Source of the DNA: Reichenbachiella sp.
GTDB lineage: Bacteria; Bacteroidota; Bacteroidia; Cytophagales; Cyclobacteriaceae
Direction of reading: 5' to 3'
Assembly: GCF_033344935.1 (NCBI RefSeq)
Contig: NZ_JAWPMM010000001.1
Location: 854,001-918,000 of the forward strand
DNA length: 64,000 nt
Numbering within the stretch: position 1 is the stretch's first letter; each line of letters starts with the position of its first letter. The translations under genes and the position numbers were made by a program. Under the pieces are notes generated by a model that was given only the letters and a program-made list of their open reading frames with translations, was not told the DNA's origin and made no database searches. Below are positions 55,688-64,000 of this stretch, piece by piece.

Positions 55688-56289
55688 TGAGCACTTTCAT
55701 ACTTTTTGTTGCTGGTTTTTTTTTCAGCTTTGTTGGTTCCATTCCACCTGGTAGTATCAATATCACTACTCTGCAATACGCAGTAGAGAACCGAATCAAA
55801 GCTGCTTTCTCCTTCGCGACGGCTGCTGCACTCACAGAATATATCTATGCGGCCATTGCCGTTCGGTTTCAGATTTACCTAACCGAAAACTCTAGTATCG
55901 CACAGTATTTTCAAATTATCACAGGATCGGTATTGATCCTCCTTGGATTGTTCAATCTCTTTAAGAAGCCAATAGAGTCGAAAGTAGAAACTAAAAGTGA
56001 AAAACGAAACGCATTCAAAAAAGGGGTGTTACTGAGCCTGACTAATCCACTGGCCATCCCCTTTTGGTTGATGGTGACGGGTTACTTACAAAGTATGGGT
56101 TGGGTAGAGATTAACGGGCGGAACTTTTGGGTTTATGTGGCCGGCATTTCAGTAGGTACATTTTGTTTGTTGGCTACAGTGATCAATTTGGGCACCAAGT
56201 TCAATGTCATCCAGGGTAATGTCTTTCTGATCTATCGCGTTCCGGGCCTCATATTCATTGGGATGGGAATTTGGAGTTTTTCAAACTGA
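55687..56289 (+). CDS. LysE-family transporter
   Basis: The protein has 200 residues from the ATG at 55687, which overlaps the ATP-grasp stop by one base (TGATG). Six membrane segments and the family opening SFVGSIPPGSINITTLQYAV (20 residues) are visible, plus SLTNPLAIPFW. LysE-type carriers export amino acids or related small molecules. The overlap with the ATP-grasp gene suggests export of its product (inference). Confidence 0.85.
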   Translation: MSTFILFVAGFFFSFVGSIPPGSINITTLQYAVENRIKAAFSFATAAALTEYIYAAIAVRFQIYLTENSSIAQYFQIITGSVLILLGLFNLFKKPIESKVETKSEKRNAFKKGVLLSLTNPLAIPFWLMVTGYLQSMGWVEINGRNFWVYVAGISVGTFCLLATVINLGTKFNVIQGNVFLIYRVPGLIFIGMGIWSFSN

Positions 56290-56296
56290 AGTCGAC

Positions 56297-57706
56297 CTAA
56301 AACAATAGGTCTTCGTCTAATTTATTTAGGGCATTTTTACTGACAACATAGGCGTAAATACTGTTCGGAACTATGAGCAAATCTTCAAAATCTTCAAATT
56401 TTGTTTTACTTGTTATCACACCTTTATCTAGATTATTTTTCGACATAAACTGCTTCAACTTTCCAGCCTGAGGGCTATCCGACCATTTGATCTCTACGGC
56501 CCAATGAACATCTTGAAAGTTGTTGCTCACTTGTATCAGATCTACTTCACCTGCATCTTTCCCACTTTTCCAATTGGCATACCTTAAAAATTCATGCTCT
56601 CTATGTAGATATTGAGCATAGACTGCTGTTTCTACCAAATGAGGAAATCGATCATCAGTATCTCGAATTCGCCCAAACAGTCCAGTGTACAAACTAGGGT
56701 TTGTCAGGTAAACTTTAAACTGTGTAATATTTTTAAACCTTTTAGCCGAAATATCCACCCTGTGCAATACTTTGATTAAGAAGGCAGCTTCTAGATATTT
56801 GATATACTTTTTTATAGTCTTGTTGTCAGTCTTTGTTTCCTGCGATACTTTTTTATAATCTAAAATTTCTCCGGTTCTATAGGAGAGCACATTGAAAAAC
56901 TGTTGTAGTTCCAATGTGTTTTCAATTCCAAATAACCCAGGCAAATCTTTCATTATTACCTTATCAGTAATGTCCTTCTGAATCACTCTTTCCGGATTTT
57001 TGACTTTTTCAGAATTAAGAGCTATTTCAGGAAAGCCTCCAAAGTTTATATAATCAACAAAATGGTCATTAAACTTATCAATATCTCTACATTTATAGAA
57101 CCTCCTTGGTCCTCCAAAATCTACTTCATTTTCTTCTAAAAGTCCATTATATCCATTTAGATCAACATACTCTGAAAAAGTAAGCGGCGGCAAAAAATAA
57201 TCGGTAAACCTTCCAGCTCCACTTTCTATTGACTTCATTCTTAACGCTGCAGCTGCGCTACCACTAGCAACAAACTTTGTCTTCCTATTCTTATCAACTA
57301 ATGATTTTAGATGAACCTCCCAATCCTTTAAATATTGAATTTCGTCAAAGAAAAAATAGGACTCTTCAAGTCTGACTTTATTGACTAAAAGGCCATCATG
57401 GATTAATTCTTCAAGAGGAACATTGGTGTAAATTGGTGTATCCAAACTAAAATAAAAGATGTTTTTCGGGTTGATACCCGAGTCAATTAAGTCTTGTATA
57501 GCCTGATACATGATCACCGTCTTACCAATTCTACGAGGGCCCATTAAGACTACTGCCCTATGAGGAAATGTCTGAGTAACCAATTCATAAAACCCTTTGT
57601 AATACCTTCGCTTACTAAATTCATCGTAAAAAGGAATTTTACCATCACTCCACCAAGTGTTGTCATCTTTTATTCTCCCCGCCAATATATTCTTGTCAAA
57701 ACCCAT
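56297..57706 (-). CDS. AAA ATPase with DUF4143-type C-terminus
   Basis: The protein has 469 residues from the ATG at 57706; an ATG at 57730 lies inside an upstream repeat. The Walker A motif is GPRRIGKTVI (about 55), Walker B is YFFFDEIQYL (about 125). The C-terminal half is a DUF4143-like domain with an endonuclease-like core (VETAVYAQYLH, GEVDLI and AVEIKWS). Similar stand-alone ATPases are widespread; function unknown, nucleic acid binding is suspected. Divergent from PadR across 141 bases packed with repeats. Confidence 0.88.
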   Translation of the reverse strand: MGFDKNILAGRIKDDNTWWSDGKIPFYDEFSKRRYYKGFYELVTQTFPHRAVVLMGPRRIGKTVIMYQAIQDLIDSGINPKNIFYFSLDTPIYTNVPLEELIHDGLLVNKVRLEESYFFFDEIQYLKDWEVHLKSLVDKNRKTKFVASGSAAAALRMKSIESGAGRFTDYFLPPLTFSEYVDLNGYNGLLEENEVDFGGPRRFYKCRDIDKFNDHFVDYINFGGFPEIALNSEKVKNPERVIQKDITDKVIMKDLPGLFGIENTLELQQFFNVLSYRTGEILDYKKVSQETKTDNKTIKKYIKYLEAAFLIKVLHRVDISAKRFKNITQFKVYLTNPSLYTGLFGRIRDTDDRFPHLVETAVYAQYLHREHEFLRYANWKSGKDAGEVDLIQVSNNFQDVHWAVEIKWSDSPQAGKLKQFMSKNNLDKGVITSKTKFEDFEDLLIVPNSIYAYVVSKNALNKLDEDLLF

Positions 57707-57715
57707 AATTTCAAT

Positions 57716-57775
57716 TTTAAGGATTACCATCCCAAAATTAAGAAAATAATATTTAAGGATAGTTGTCCCAAAATT
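57716..57775 (-). repeat. Two 24-bp repeats in front of the AAA ATPase gene
   Basis: On the minus strand AATTTTGGGA-N5-ATCCTTAAA occurs at 57752-57775 and 57716-57739, 36 bases apart. Only the five central bases differ. Each unit is an imperfect inverted repeat (TTTTGGGA against TCCTTAAA). They lie just upstream of the ATPase start and are likely operators. Confidence 0.65.
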
Positions 57776-57783
57776 TATATGTC

Positions 57784-57843
57784 AATACTGCATTTAGGTA
57801 TTCATAAAAATTCCCTATAATTGCAATACTACATTTAGGTATT
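57784..57843 (+). promoter_or_regulatory. Two 19-bp repeats in front of padR, probable operators
   Basis: AATACTGCATTTAGGTATT (57784-57802) and AATACTACATTTAGGTATT (57825-57843) differ at one base and are 41 bases apart. Each is a near palindrome (AATAC against GTATT). The second ends 4 bases before the padR ATG. PadR proteins repress their own operon from such sites. Confidence 0.65.
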
Positions 57844-57847
57844 GATT

Positions 57848-58186
57848 ATGAAAAAGTATCAATTAGGTGAATTTGAAGAGATTGTATTGCTGACTGTAGG
57901 AGTATTGTTTGACAATGCTTATGGTGTAGCGATCAAAGATGAGATTGAAAAGCGGCTAGAGAGGAAGGTGAGCCTAGGTGCCTTGCAGTCAGCACTCCGC
58001 CGAATGGAATCGAAAGGCTTTCTGGAATCAGAAACCGGCGAAACCAACGCAAAACGTGGAGGTAAGCCCAAACGATTCTTCAAAATGACGAGCTTTGGTC
58101 GAAGAGCCCTGGAGTACAATCGCGATGTCCGTGCAGAGCTATGGAAGGCCTTGCCAGACATGGTGCTCGAAGCCAAATTTTCATGA
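57848..58186 (+). CDS. PadR-family transcriptional regulator
   Basis: The protein has 112 residues from the ATG at 57848. The winged helix-turn-helix is clear (LGEFEEIVLLTVGVLF...KVSLGALQSALRRMESKGFLES), with the family KPKRFFKMTSFGRRAL. It overlaps the permease gene by 4 bases (ATGA), so both are translated together. It probably represses this unit through the repeats just upstream. Confidence 0.92.
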   Translation: MKKYQLGEFEEIVLLTVGVLFDNAYGVAIKDEIEKRLERKVSLGALQSALRRMESKGFLESETGETNAKRGGKPKRFFKMTSFGRRALEYNRDVRAELWKALPDMVLEAKFS

Positions 58187-60825
58187 TCAAAAAAATAGCA
58201 GATCGGCTTTTTCGGTGGTATTGTCACCCGGATTATTATCCTGATATACAAGGAGACTTGGAAGAACTCTATCATGACAAAAAGGAAGAGTCACCTCGAT
58301 CTGCACCATATTTTTATCTGATCGAAGTGCTTCGGTTGTGCCGACCTGCTTTGATCAGACCCCTTTTCAAAAACTCATTATTTAACTCAACAGGCATGTT
58401 CAAAAACTATTTCAAAATCAGCTTCCGGAATCTGGTGAAGCAAAAAGTATTTTCTGTCATCAACATCGCTGGATTGGCCATTGGTTTGGCTGCTTTCTTA
58501 TTGATCAACCAATACGTCCAATTCGAGAAGAGCTACGACAAATTTTTTACAGATTCTGATCGGGTATATCGCCTGACAACCGACCAGGTTTTAGATGGAG
58601 TTATTGGGACAAGAGATGCCATGTCATTTGCCCCTTCTGGTAATGCCTTAGTTCAGGCTGTACCAGAATTTATTAATTCAACTGCTACTTTTCAATTCAA
58701 CGAATTGATAATTAGAAAGAATGACAGATCTGTTACTGAGCATAAGGTGATTGCTGTCGACTCTAATTATCTGGAGATTTTTAATTATCAAGTGATTGCT
58801 GGGGGAGATCCTAGTACGATCCTAAAGGAACCAAATACTGTGGTATTAACAGAATCTCGAGCGAAAGCTTACTTCGGCGAAGAGAATCCAGTAGGTCAAA
58901 TGCTTCATATTTTGAGTGGGTTTGACAAAGGTTTTAAAGTGACTGGTGTGATCCAAGACACTCCTGAGAACACGCATTATAAATTTGACCTATTGATTTC
59001 ATTAAACACTTTGGAGGATAGAGTACAAAGAGACGGTTGGCGAGGATTTAACTACTATACTTATTTGCAATTAGCGCGTGAAGCAAATATTTCAGAGGTG
59101 ATTCAAAAAATGCCCAAAATGTATGAACTATCTGGAAATGAAGAATCGGAATCTACTTTGGCTTTCAATGTACAACCACTGGAAGACATTCATTTGCATT
59201 CGGATTTCACTTATGAGCCAGAAGTACATGGAAGTATTGAGACAGTGGTTTTCCTTAACATCATTTCTATTTTAATCATCATTATTGCTTGGGTTAATTA
59301 CATTAATTTATCTACTGCTAAAGCTATAGACCGCGCTCGAGAAGTGGGGGTTAGAAAAGCAATTGGTGCGCACAAGTTGCAGTTAATTACGCAGTTCTTA
59401 TTCGAGTCTATGATATTAAATCTATTGGCAGCTGGGTTTGCCATACTGATTGCACAAATGGTATATCCAACTTTTAATCAACTGGTAGGTAAAGATGTGA
59501 TAGGTGATGTATGGTTGAATAAATTGTTTCTTACTAAATTATTTTCATTTGCAATAGTTGGGGCTCTTGTTTCTGGATTGTACCCGGCATTTGTTTTATC
59601 TAATTTTCGTGCTGTTACAGTGCTTAAGGGTAAATTCAGAAATTCTACCAAAGGTACGTTGCTAAGAAAAGGGTTGGTTATTGTCCAGTTTACTGTTTCT
59701 CTTGTGTTATTGACAGGTACTTTTATCATATATCAACAAGTTGAGTATATGAGATCTGCAGATAAAGGTGTCGATATCGATTATGTTGTGGGGTTTAATA
59801 AACCAAGATTCACATCAGAAAATGAGAATAAAATGATGGAGAAAATGAAACAATTCGTATCCAGTCTCCTGAGTCATCATGCAATAATAAATGTAGGTTC
59901 TTCCAATTCTATTCCTGGAGGAGATTTATCAGATATTAGTTCTACAACATCAGAAGTTCAAATTTTAGGAAAGACAAATGCCGTAAAAGGCACTACCTAT
60001 GTTCAATACTGTGACGATAAGTATTTTGATGCAGTTGGTATTCATCTTTTAGCTGGACGAAATTTTGACGCAACAATTGCCACAGATACATCTACCATAA
60101 TTGTAAATGAATCGTTTTTAAAACGATTGGGAATCAAAGATTACAATACTGTACTCAATGAATATATTCTATATGGAACAGATGAAAATGAGGATCATAA
60201 ATATAGGCTTATTGGAATTGTAAAGGATTATAATCGTACCTCATTGAAGAGGGAAGTGGAGCCTACGGCTAGTTTCTATTGGGATGATTCTAATGGCATG
60301 GTAGTACGTTTAAATGAATCAAGTTATAAAGAAGGGTTAGCTCATTTAGAGGCGACTTATCAAAATTATTTCCCTCAAACGCCGTTGTCTTATTCATTTT
60401 TGGATGAACGGTTTAACACTTTATTTCGAGAGGATCAGCAGTTTGGTAATGTAATAGCTACATTTTCTATTCTGGCTGTGATTGTGGCCTCATTGGGTTT
60501 ATTTGGCTTGTCTGCATTTATGGCTATCAATCGGGCCAAGGAGGTGGGCATTAGAAAAGTGCTTGGTGCTACTATCCCCCAGATACTTATGATATTCTAT
60601 CAAGAGTTTATAGTGCTGATTGGATTATCTGCTGCAGTGGGCATTCCATTGGTTTACTACACCATGGATAATTGGCTGGATAATTACGCCTATCGCGTGG
60701 ACTTTCCTTGGATGTTTGTGGGCGTAGCGATTCTTTTAGTGATCGCTTCCGCTTTGTTCACCGTCGGTTATCAAACGATCAGAGTAGCTGTGAAAAACCC
60801 AAGCGAGACTTTGAGGTATGAATGA
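58183..60825 (+). CDS. ABC transporter permease, FtsX/MacB type with PadR-linked prefix
   Basis: The protein has 880 residues. An N-terminal soluble prefix (1 to about 75, IADRLFRWYCHPDYYPDIQGDLEELY) is the domain seen in permeases paired with PadR. Two MacB_PCD/FtsX units follow, with membrane helices near 100 to 120, 365 to 480 and 765 to 870, and RAKEVGIRKVLGAT and RAREVGVRKAIGAH before the helices. No ATPase gene is adjacent, so the partner is elsewhere. The family is linked to export or cell-envelope stress. Confidence 0.9.
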   Translation: MIKKIADRLFRWYCHPDYYPDIQGDLEELYHDKKEESPRSAPYFYLIEVLRLCRPALIRPLFKNSLFNSTGMFKNYFKISFRNLVKQKVFSVINIAGLAIGLAAFLLINQYVQFEKSYDKFFTDSDRVYRLTTDQVLDGVIGTRDAMSFAPSGNALVQAVPEFINSTATFQFNELIIRKNDRSVTEHKVIAVDSNYLEIFNYQVIAGGDPSTILKEPNTVVLTESRAKAYFGEENPVGQMLHILSGFDKGFKVTGVIQDTPENTHYKFDLLISLNTLEDRVQRDGWRGFNYYTYLQLAREANISEVIQKMPKMYELSGNEESESTLAFNVQPLEDIHLHSDFTYEPEVHGSIETVVFLNIISILIIIIAWVNYINLSTAKAIDRAREVGVRKAIGAHKLQLITQFLFESMILNLLAAGFAILIAQMVYPTFNQLVGKDVIGDVWLNKLFLTKLFSFAIVGALVSGLYPAFVLSNFRAVTVLKGKFRNSTKGTLLRKGLVIVQFTVSLVLLTGTFIIYQQVEYMRSADKGVDIDYVVGFNKPRFTSENENKMMEKMKQFVSSLLSHHAIINVGSSNSIPGGDLSDISSTTSEVQILGKTNAVKGTTYVQYCDDKYFDAVGIHLLAGRNFDATIATDTSTIIVNESFLKRLGIKDYNTVLNEYILYGTDENEDHKYRLIGIVKDYNRTSLKREVEPTASFYWDDSNGMVVRLNESSYKEGLAHLEATYQNYFPQTPLSYSFLDERFNTLFREDQQFGNVIATFSILAVIVASLGLFGLSAFMAINRAKEVGIRKVLGATIPQILMIFYQEFIVLIGLSAAVGIPLVYYTMDNWLDNYAYRVDFPWMFVGVAILLVIASALFTVGYQTIRVAVKNPSETLRYE

Positions 60826-60841
60826 AAAATATCAATGGTAT

Positions 60842-60871
60842 TATAGGTGAGAACTTAAGCCTTCACCTATA
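60842..60871 (+). terminator. Terminator after the PadR-permease operon
   Basis: TATAGGTGA and TCACCTATA form a 9-bp stem with a 12-base loop, followed by AATAATTTT. It lies 16 bases after the permease stop. Confidence 0.65.
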
Positions 60872-60915
60872 AATAATTTTCTATTATCTTAATTTCACAA
60901 TTAAGAACCAACCTC

Positions 60916-61674
60916 ATGCATACCACAGAAATAAAAACCATAGATCAGGTCATAACGGCCTTGGATCAAATCATTCAAGATTCTATTGACAAAGAAAATT
61001 GTGCCGGCTACTTTGCTGCGCTCTACAGAAAAGTCACGATCAAAGTAAAAGAAGGCATAGACCAGAACTACTTTGATGATGGTCCGAGAATGGAACATCT
61101 CGATGTGGTTTTTGCTACTCGATATATACGAGCGTATGAAGCTTACTGGAATGATCAACCCCTCACCCAATCCTGGCAAGTGGCTTTTGATCTTACCTCA
61201 CAGTATTGGCCCATTGTACTACAGCATTTATTGATTGGTATGAATGCGCATATCAATCTGGACTTGGGTATCGCCGCAGCTGAAATTTCAGAAGGTGAAA
61301 ATATTGATAACCTACAGGATGACTTCGACAAAATCAATGAAATTCTCTCCTCGCTGGTTCATGAAGTCGATCAAGACTTAGCCGAGATCTGGCCTACTTT
61401 TAGAATCATCGTTAAAGCATTGAGGAAAGTGGACGATTATCTGGTTGATTTTAGTATGAAGCTCGCCAGAGATGGGGCTTGGAAGTTTGCCAAACAACTA
61501 GCAGATACGCCGCTATCATTGAAGCCAGAAATGATTGCTACTCGTGATCAAAAAGTATCCCAAAAAGCTAGTTTGGTTACTCGCCCTGGGTTTTTGATCA
61601 CAATCATTTTTAGATGGATTCGATTGGGCGAACGGGGATCAATTGCTAAGAAAATTGAAGATTTAAAAAATTAA
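60916..61674 (+). CDS. DUF5995 family protein
   Basis: The protein has 252 residues, with no signal peptide. It is all-helical, with conserved CAGYFAALYRKVTIKVKEGI, FATRYIRAYEA and the HLLIGMNAHINLDLGIA motif of DUF5995, whose histidines suggest a metal site. The function is unknown. Its end overlaps the convergent gene at 61663 by 12 bases. Confidence 0.85.
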   Translation: MHTTEIKTIDQVITALDQIIQDSIDKENCAGYFAALYRKVTIKVKEGIDQNYFDDGPRMEHLDVVFATRYIRAYEAYWNDQPLTQSWQVAFDLTSQYWPIVLQHLLIGMNAHINLDLGIAAAEISEGENIDNLQDDFDKINEILSSLVHEVDQDLAEIWPTFRIIVKALRKVDDYLVDFSMKLARDGAWKFAKQLADTPLSLKPEMIATRDQKVSQKASLVTRPGFLITIIFRWIRLGERGSIAKKIEDLKN

Positions 61675-61974
61675 TCGGAGCAACTGGCCAAGTCCTATAA
61701 TACCGAAAAGGACTCCCCAATATTCCATCTTGATCCAAAACAGGGTGTGATTCGATTTTAGTTCAATTCGCTCACCAGTGGCTTCGTCAACCACAATTCT
61801 TCCAGGTTCATTATTCCACTTTTTACCTAAAAACCAATTGGAGACTCCAGCTAATAGAATGCTCAACGGGAAGGTATAAACGCCAATTTCTTCTGACGAA
61901 ATGGAGATAAATAAAATGATAGAAGCTACTAAAATAAGCGGCGTCAAAATACCGCGACCAGACCAGATAATCAT
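61663..61974 (-). CDS. Small membrane protein
   Basis: The protein has 103 residues, with two N-terminal membrane segments (about 10 to 27 and 33 to 48) and one near the C-terminus (about 82 to 100). A short cytoplasmic loop (IVVDEATGERIELKSNHTLFWI) lies between. I do not recognise the family. It lies 46 bases downstream of the DUF4105 gene stop in the same direction. Confidence 0.65.
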   Translation of the reverse strand: MIIWSGRGILTPLILVASIILFISISSEEIGVYTFPLSILLAGVSNWFLGKKWNNEPGRIVVDEATGERIELKSNHTLFWIKMEYWGVLFGIIGLGQLLRLIF

Positions 61975-62020
61975 ATTTAAAAGTTATAAGTAAAGAGTCG
62001 AAATTATTATTAATGGAAAA

Positions 62021-63220
62021 CTAATCAATGGATTTATTTTCTTTTAACAAATAAGCCAGATAGAATGATCTGAGCGCTAAAGCGAGTAAGAACGGAATCA
62101 AGGCAAAGTGAATGACTTGTGGCAAGAGCTCTCTGAAAATAATGAGCAAAATCTGGAGCCCGCCGAAAACCATAAAGTAAATCCTCAACCCATCAGGCTT
62201 TGATTTTTTGAACAATAAAAAAACAGCAACCAAATTCAGCGGCATCGCCCAAAGCAAATTGAAATTATACTTTGATAAATGATCGGTGCCAAACCAAAGG
62301 AATAAAAGAAAGCATCCCAGCAAACCTGTGACACCAAAAAGGATTACGTCAATAAATCTATAATTGGCACTATACTTTAGGCCGCGATGTGTAATCAACC
62401 CAACCACAAAAAACACTATAACAAACAAATGGATCGGCCTGAATCCGCGCTCGGCTGGTAGTTCCGAGCTTACATTCATCACCTCCGAAGAAGCGATGAC
62501 GGGCACAGCAGCAGTATCCGTTTTTAGTGTCGCAGTTTTCAGCGCTTCCTCTAGATACAGCGGCATGTATTGGTAATGAAATCCGTCGGCAGTCTCGTCG
62601 ATCTCAGCGCCCAAACAGATGTCAATCCCCAGATCTCCCCATGGTTGATAGGTCAGATATTTGTCCATCAAATCACGAAAACTCATCGAATCACTGGCAT
62701 AGCTGTAATCGTATTGGATTCGATTGTTCAGCGCCAGATCAATGACATCCCGCATACGTGTGGCGCAGTTGTCGTAGCAGTAGTTGTAGTAGTAGTTGGC
62801 ATTTTCGGGCTTGGCATTGTTGATCAGAAAATCAAAAATCGCCTGCTTGTCTGCCTGATTGATATTGAGCACATGCTCTCTCCAGGAGCGATCTTCTCTG
62901 AAATAATATCGCTTGTAGTTTTCATAATTGCCCGTTCCAAGCTTGTAATAGAGTTTCCCTTTCGTGAAATTTAAATAGAAATTGGGCTGATCAAAATCAA
63001 AAATACCATAGTTGAAAACTAGGTCGATTCGATTGGCAGGATCGCTCACTCTGAAAGCGCTGTGCCCAAATGCAGAATAAAGTTCCACCTGAGTGGGGTC
63101 CAAAATAAGCACAATGACTTCCGCCTCGTCTGAAAGCTGAATATCCGAAGCATTAGTCTGCCATGGATTCAGAATAAAGCATGAAGCAACAAAGAAGACT
63201 AGCCGATAAGTGAATGACAT
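62021..63220 (-). CDS. DUF4105 (Lnb N-terminal periplasmic domain) protein
   Basis: The protein has 399 residues. It has a signal peptide (1 to about 24), a periplasmic DUF4105 domain (about 30 to 190) with YSAFGHSAFRV, the Cys/His core NYNYCYDNCATRMRD-type region near 145 to 158, and then five membrane segments (about 255 to 390). The domain is related to Lnb-type N-terminal domains and may be a peptidase. The substrate is unknown. Confidence 0.85.
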   Translation of the reverse strand: MSFTYRLVFFVASCFILNPWQTNASDIQLSDEAEVIVLILDPTQVELYSAFGHSAFRVSDPANRIDLVFNYGIFDFDQPNFYLNFTKGKLYYKLGTGNYENYKRYYFREDRSWREHVLNINQADKQAIFDFLINNAKPENANYYYNYCYDNCATRMRDVIDLALNNRIQYDYSYASDSMSFRDLMDKYLTYQPWGDLGIDICLGAEIDETADGFHYQYMPLYLEEALKTATLKTDTAAVPVIASSEVMNVSSELPAERGFRPIHLFVIVFFVVGLITHRGLKYSANYRFIDVILFGVTGLLGCFLLFLWFGTDHLSKYNFNLLWAMPLNLVAVFLLFKKSKPDGLRIYFMVFGGLQILLIIFRELLPQVIHFALIPFLLALALRSFYLAYLLKENKSID

Positions 63221-63319
63221 CAGTAGGTATGTTTAATTTTGAGTAAAGAAAGCCTGAGCAAGTTTGGTTTCAAAATTTGTATCTACTAAAATACGTTTAC
63301 ATCAAGACATTATTCCACC

Positions 63320-64000
63320 GTGCATTTTCGCGATAGCTACAACTTACTGACCAAACTCACTCCTGCCAAGGCGATGAATGCTGCCAAGGTATTTTCGAGC
63401 TACTATCAGTCGAAGCATTTGGGTCGATTTGTGAATCCTTCGCTACCCCTCAGCATGGCGTTCGAGCCTACCACGTCGTGCAACCTGAGATGCCGGGAGT
63501 GCCCCAGTGGCTTACGGTCTTTCACCCGGCCTACGGGTATGCTGGATGTTGATTTTTTCAAAGAAAAGATCGTTGAAGTAAAATCTCACCTGGCCTACCT
63601 CACCTTCTATTTTCAAGGAGAGCCGTATTTGCATCCTGGTTTTTTGGATATGGTGAGTCATGCGGCCAAAAACAAAATCTATACGGCCACCAGCACCAAT
63701 GCCCATTATTTGGACGAAGAAAAAGCTGAGGCTACTGTCAAGTCTGGTTTGGATCGATTGATCATTTCTATCGACGGCACCAGCCAAGATACCTACGAGC
63801 AGTACCGCGTAGGCGGCCAACTCGAAAAGGTGCTCGAAGGCACCCGAAACATGGTGAAATGGAAAAAGAAACTCAAAGCCAAAACGCCACATTTGATTTT
63901 TCAATTTTTGGTGGTTAGTCCCAATGAGCATCAGATCGCAGACGCCGAACAACTGGCCAAAGAAATTGGTGTAGACGAAATACAATTCAAAACAGCTCAG
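63320..64000 (+). CDS. Radical SAM protein (partial, runs off the right edge)
   Basis: The visible part has 227 residues from a GTG at 63320 (an in-frame ATG at 63374 is the alternative); the frame has a stop at 63287 upstream and none before the window end. The 4Fe-4S cluster motif CxxxCxxC is CNLRCREC (about residues 53 to 60). A radical SAM barrel follows, with YFQGEPYLHPGFLDM and LIISIDGTSQDTYEQYR. It is probably a SPASM-type or cofactor/peptide-modifying enzyme; the C-terminal domain that would decide this is not in view. Confidence 0.85.
   Translation, partial: MHFRDSYNLLTKLTPAKAMNAAKVFSSYYQSKHLGRFVNPSLPLSMAFEPTTSCNLRCRECPSGLRSFTRPTGMLDVDFFKEKIVEVKSHLAYLTFYFQGEPYLHPGFLDMVSHAAKNKIYTATSTNAHYLDEEKAEATVKSGLDRLIISIDGTSQDTYEQYRVGGQLEKVLEGTRNMVKWKKKLKAKTPHLIFQFLVVSPNEHQIADAEQLAKEIGVDEIQFKTAQ

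Noticed and set aside
56294-56311. Terminator between the LysE gene and the AAA ATPase gene (GACCTA/TAGGTC)
   Set aside because: The stem is 6 bp with no T-run on either strand.
62570-62974. A 134-codon plus-strand frame inside the DUF4105 gene
   Set aside because: It is opposite a well-supported coding gene with a signal peptide and known domain, and has no family features.
1-64000. CRISPR array
   Set aside because: No regularly spaced direct repeats with unique spacers and no cas genes were seen. Repeats found are short pairs or triples at promoters or at the integrase site.

Overview
This window looks like a chromosome segment from a Bacteroidota bacterium, most likely a marine-type member of the Cytophagales. 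The reasons are gene content (an OmpA protein with TPR, PD40 and CRD modules, DUF4783, DUF4407, DUF4105, YwqK-type MORN repeat proteins, a PadR gene coupled to a FtsX permease) and promoters of the form TTTG-N19-TAnnTTTG in front of several genes, with little sign of Shine-Dalgarno sites. The genus call is inference.

Region 1 to about 7950 is the integrase-proximal arm of an integrative element. A tyrosine integrase lies next to the 3' end of a tRNA-Arg(ACG) gene, with three GGTACAACA direct repeats between them that may be arm-type integrase sites. Behind the integrase are a co-oriented unknown gene that overlaps it, an excisionase-like HTH gene, a serine recombinase, a RadC/JAMM gene, a candidate structured RNA in front of a YwqK-type protein, a small ORF with its own terminator, and a protein with the three core motifs of a family A DNA polymerase but no exonuclease. 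The far end of the element lies outside the window.

Region 7948 to 16850 (mostly minus strand) is core: tRNA-Arg, the rimP-nusA-infB operon with a terminator hairpin between its promoter and rimP, a hicBA toxin-antitoxin pair, and a Na+-translocating carboxylase/decarboxylase operon (gamma, alpha, beta).

Region 16900 to 34760 holds mixed metabolic and envelope genes: an SRPBCC protein, a sterol-desaturase-family hydroxylase, a divergent histidine kinase and LuxR response regulator pair, an ankyrin protein, beta-barrel proteins, a DUF885 lipoprotein, an SDR, dGTPase, an OYE-type oxidoreductase, a glycosyltransferase, two tandem small paralogues, DUF4783 and DUF4407 proteins.

Region 34750 to 45530 holds comB, gcvT, hslV and pdhC (minus strand), then an esterase, a SRAP-family protein that has lost its catalytic residues, a PorE-like OmpA protein, a FabH-like synthase, a second YwqK-type protein and a truncated haemoglobin.

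Region 45600 to 64000 holds a TolQ-like membrane protein divergent from a membrane LytTR regulator, DinB-type proteins, an AraC regulator, a TRIC/UPF0126 channel, adenine deaminase, nadC, recX, a DinB/ATP-grasp/LysE gene run, an AAA ATPase and a PadR-permease operon separated by two different repeat pairs, DUF5995 and DUF4105 proteins, and the start of a radical SAM gene that runs off the end.
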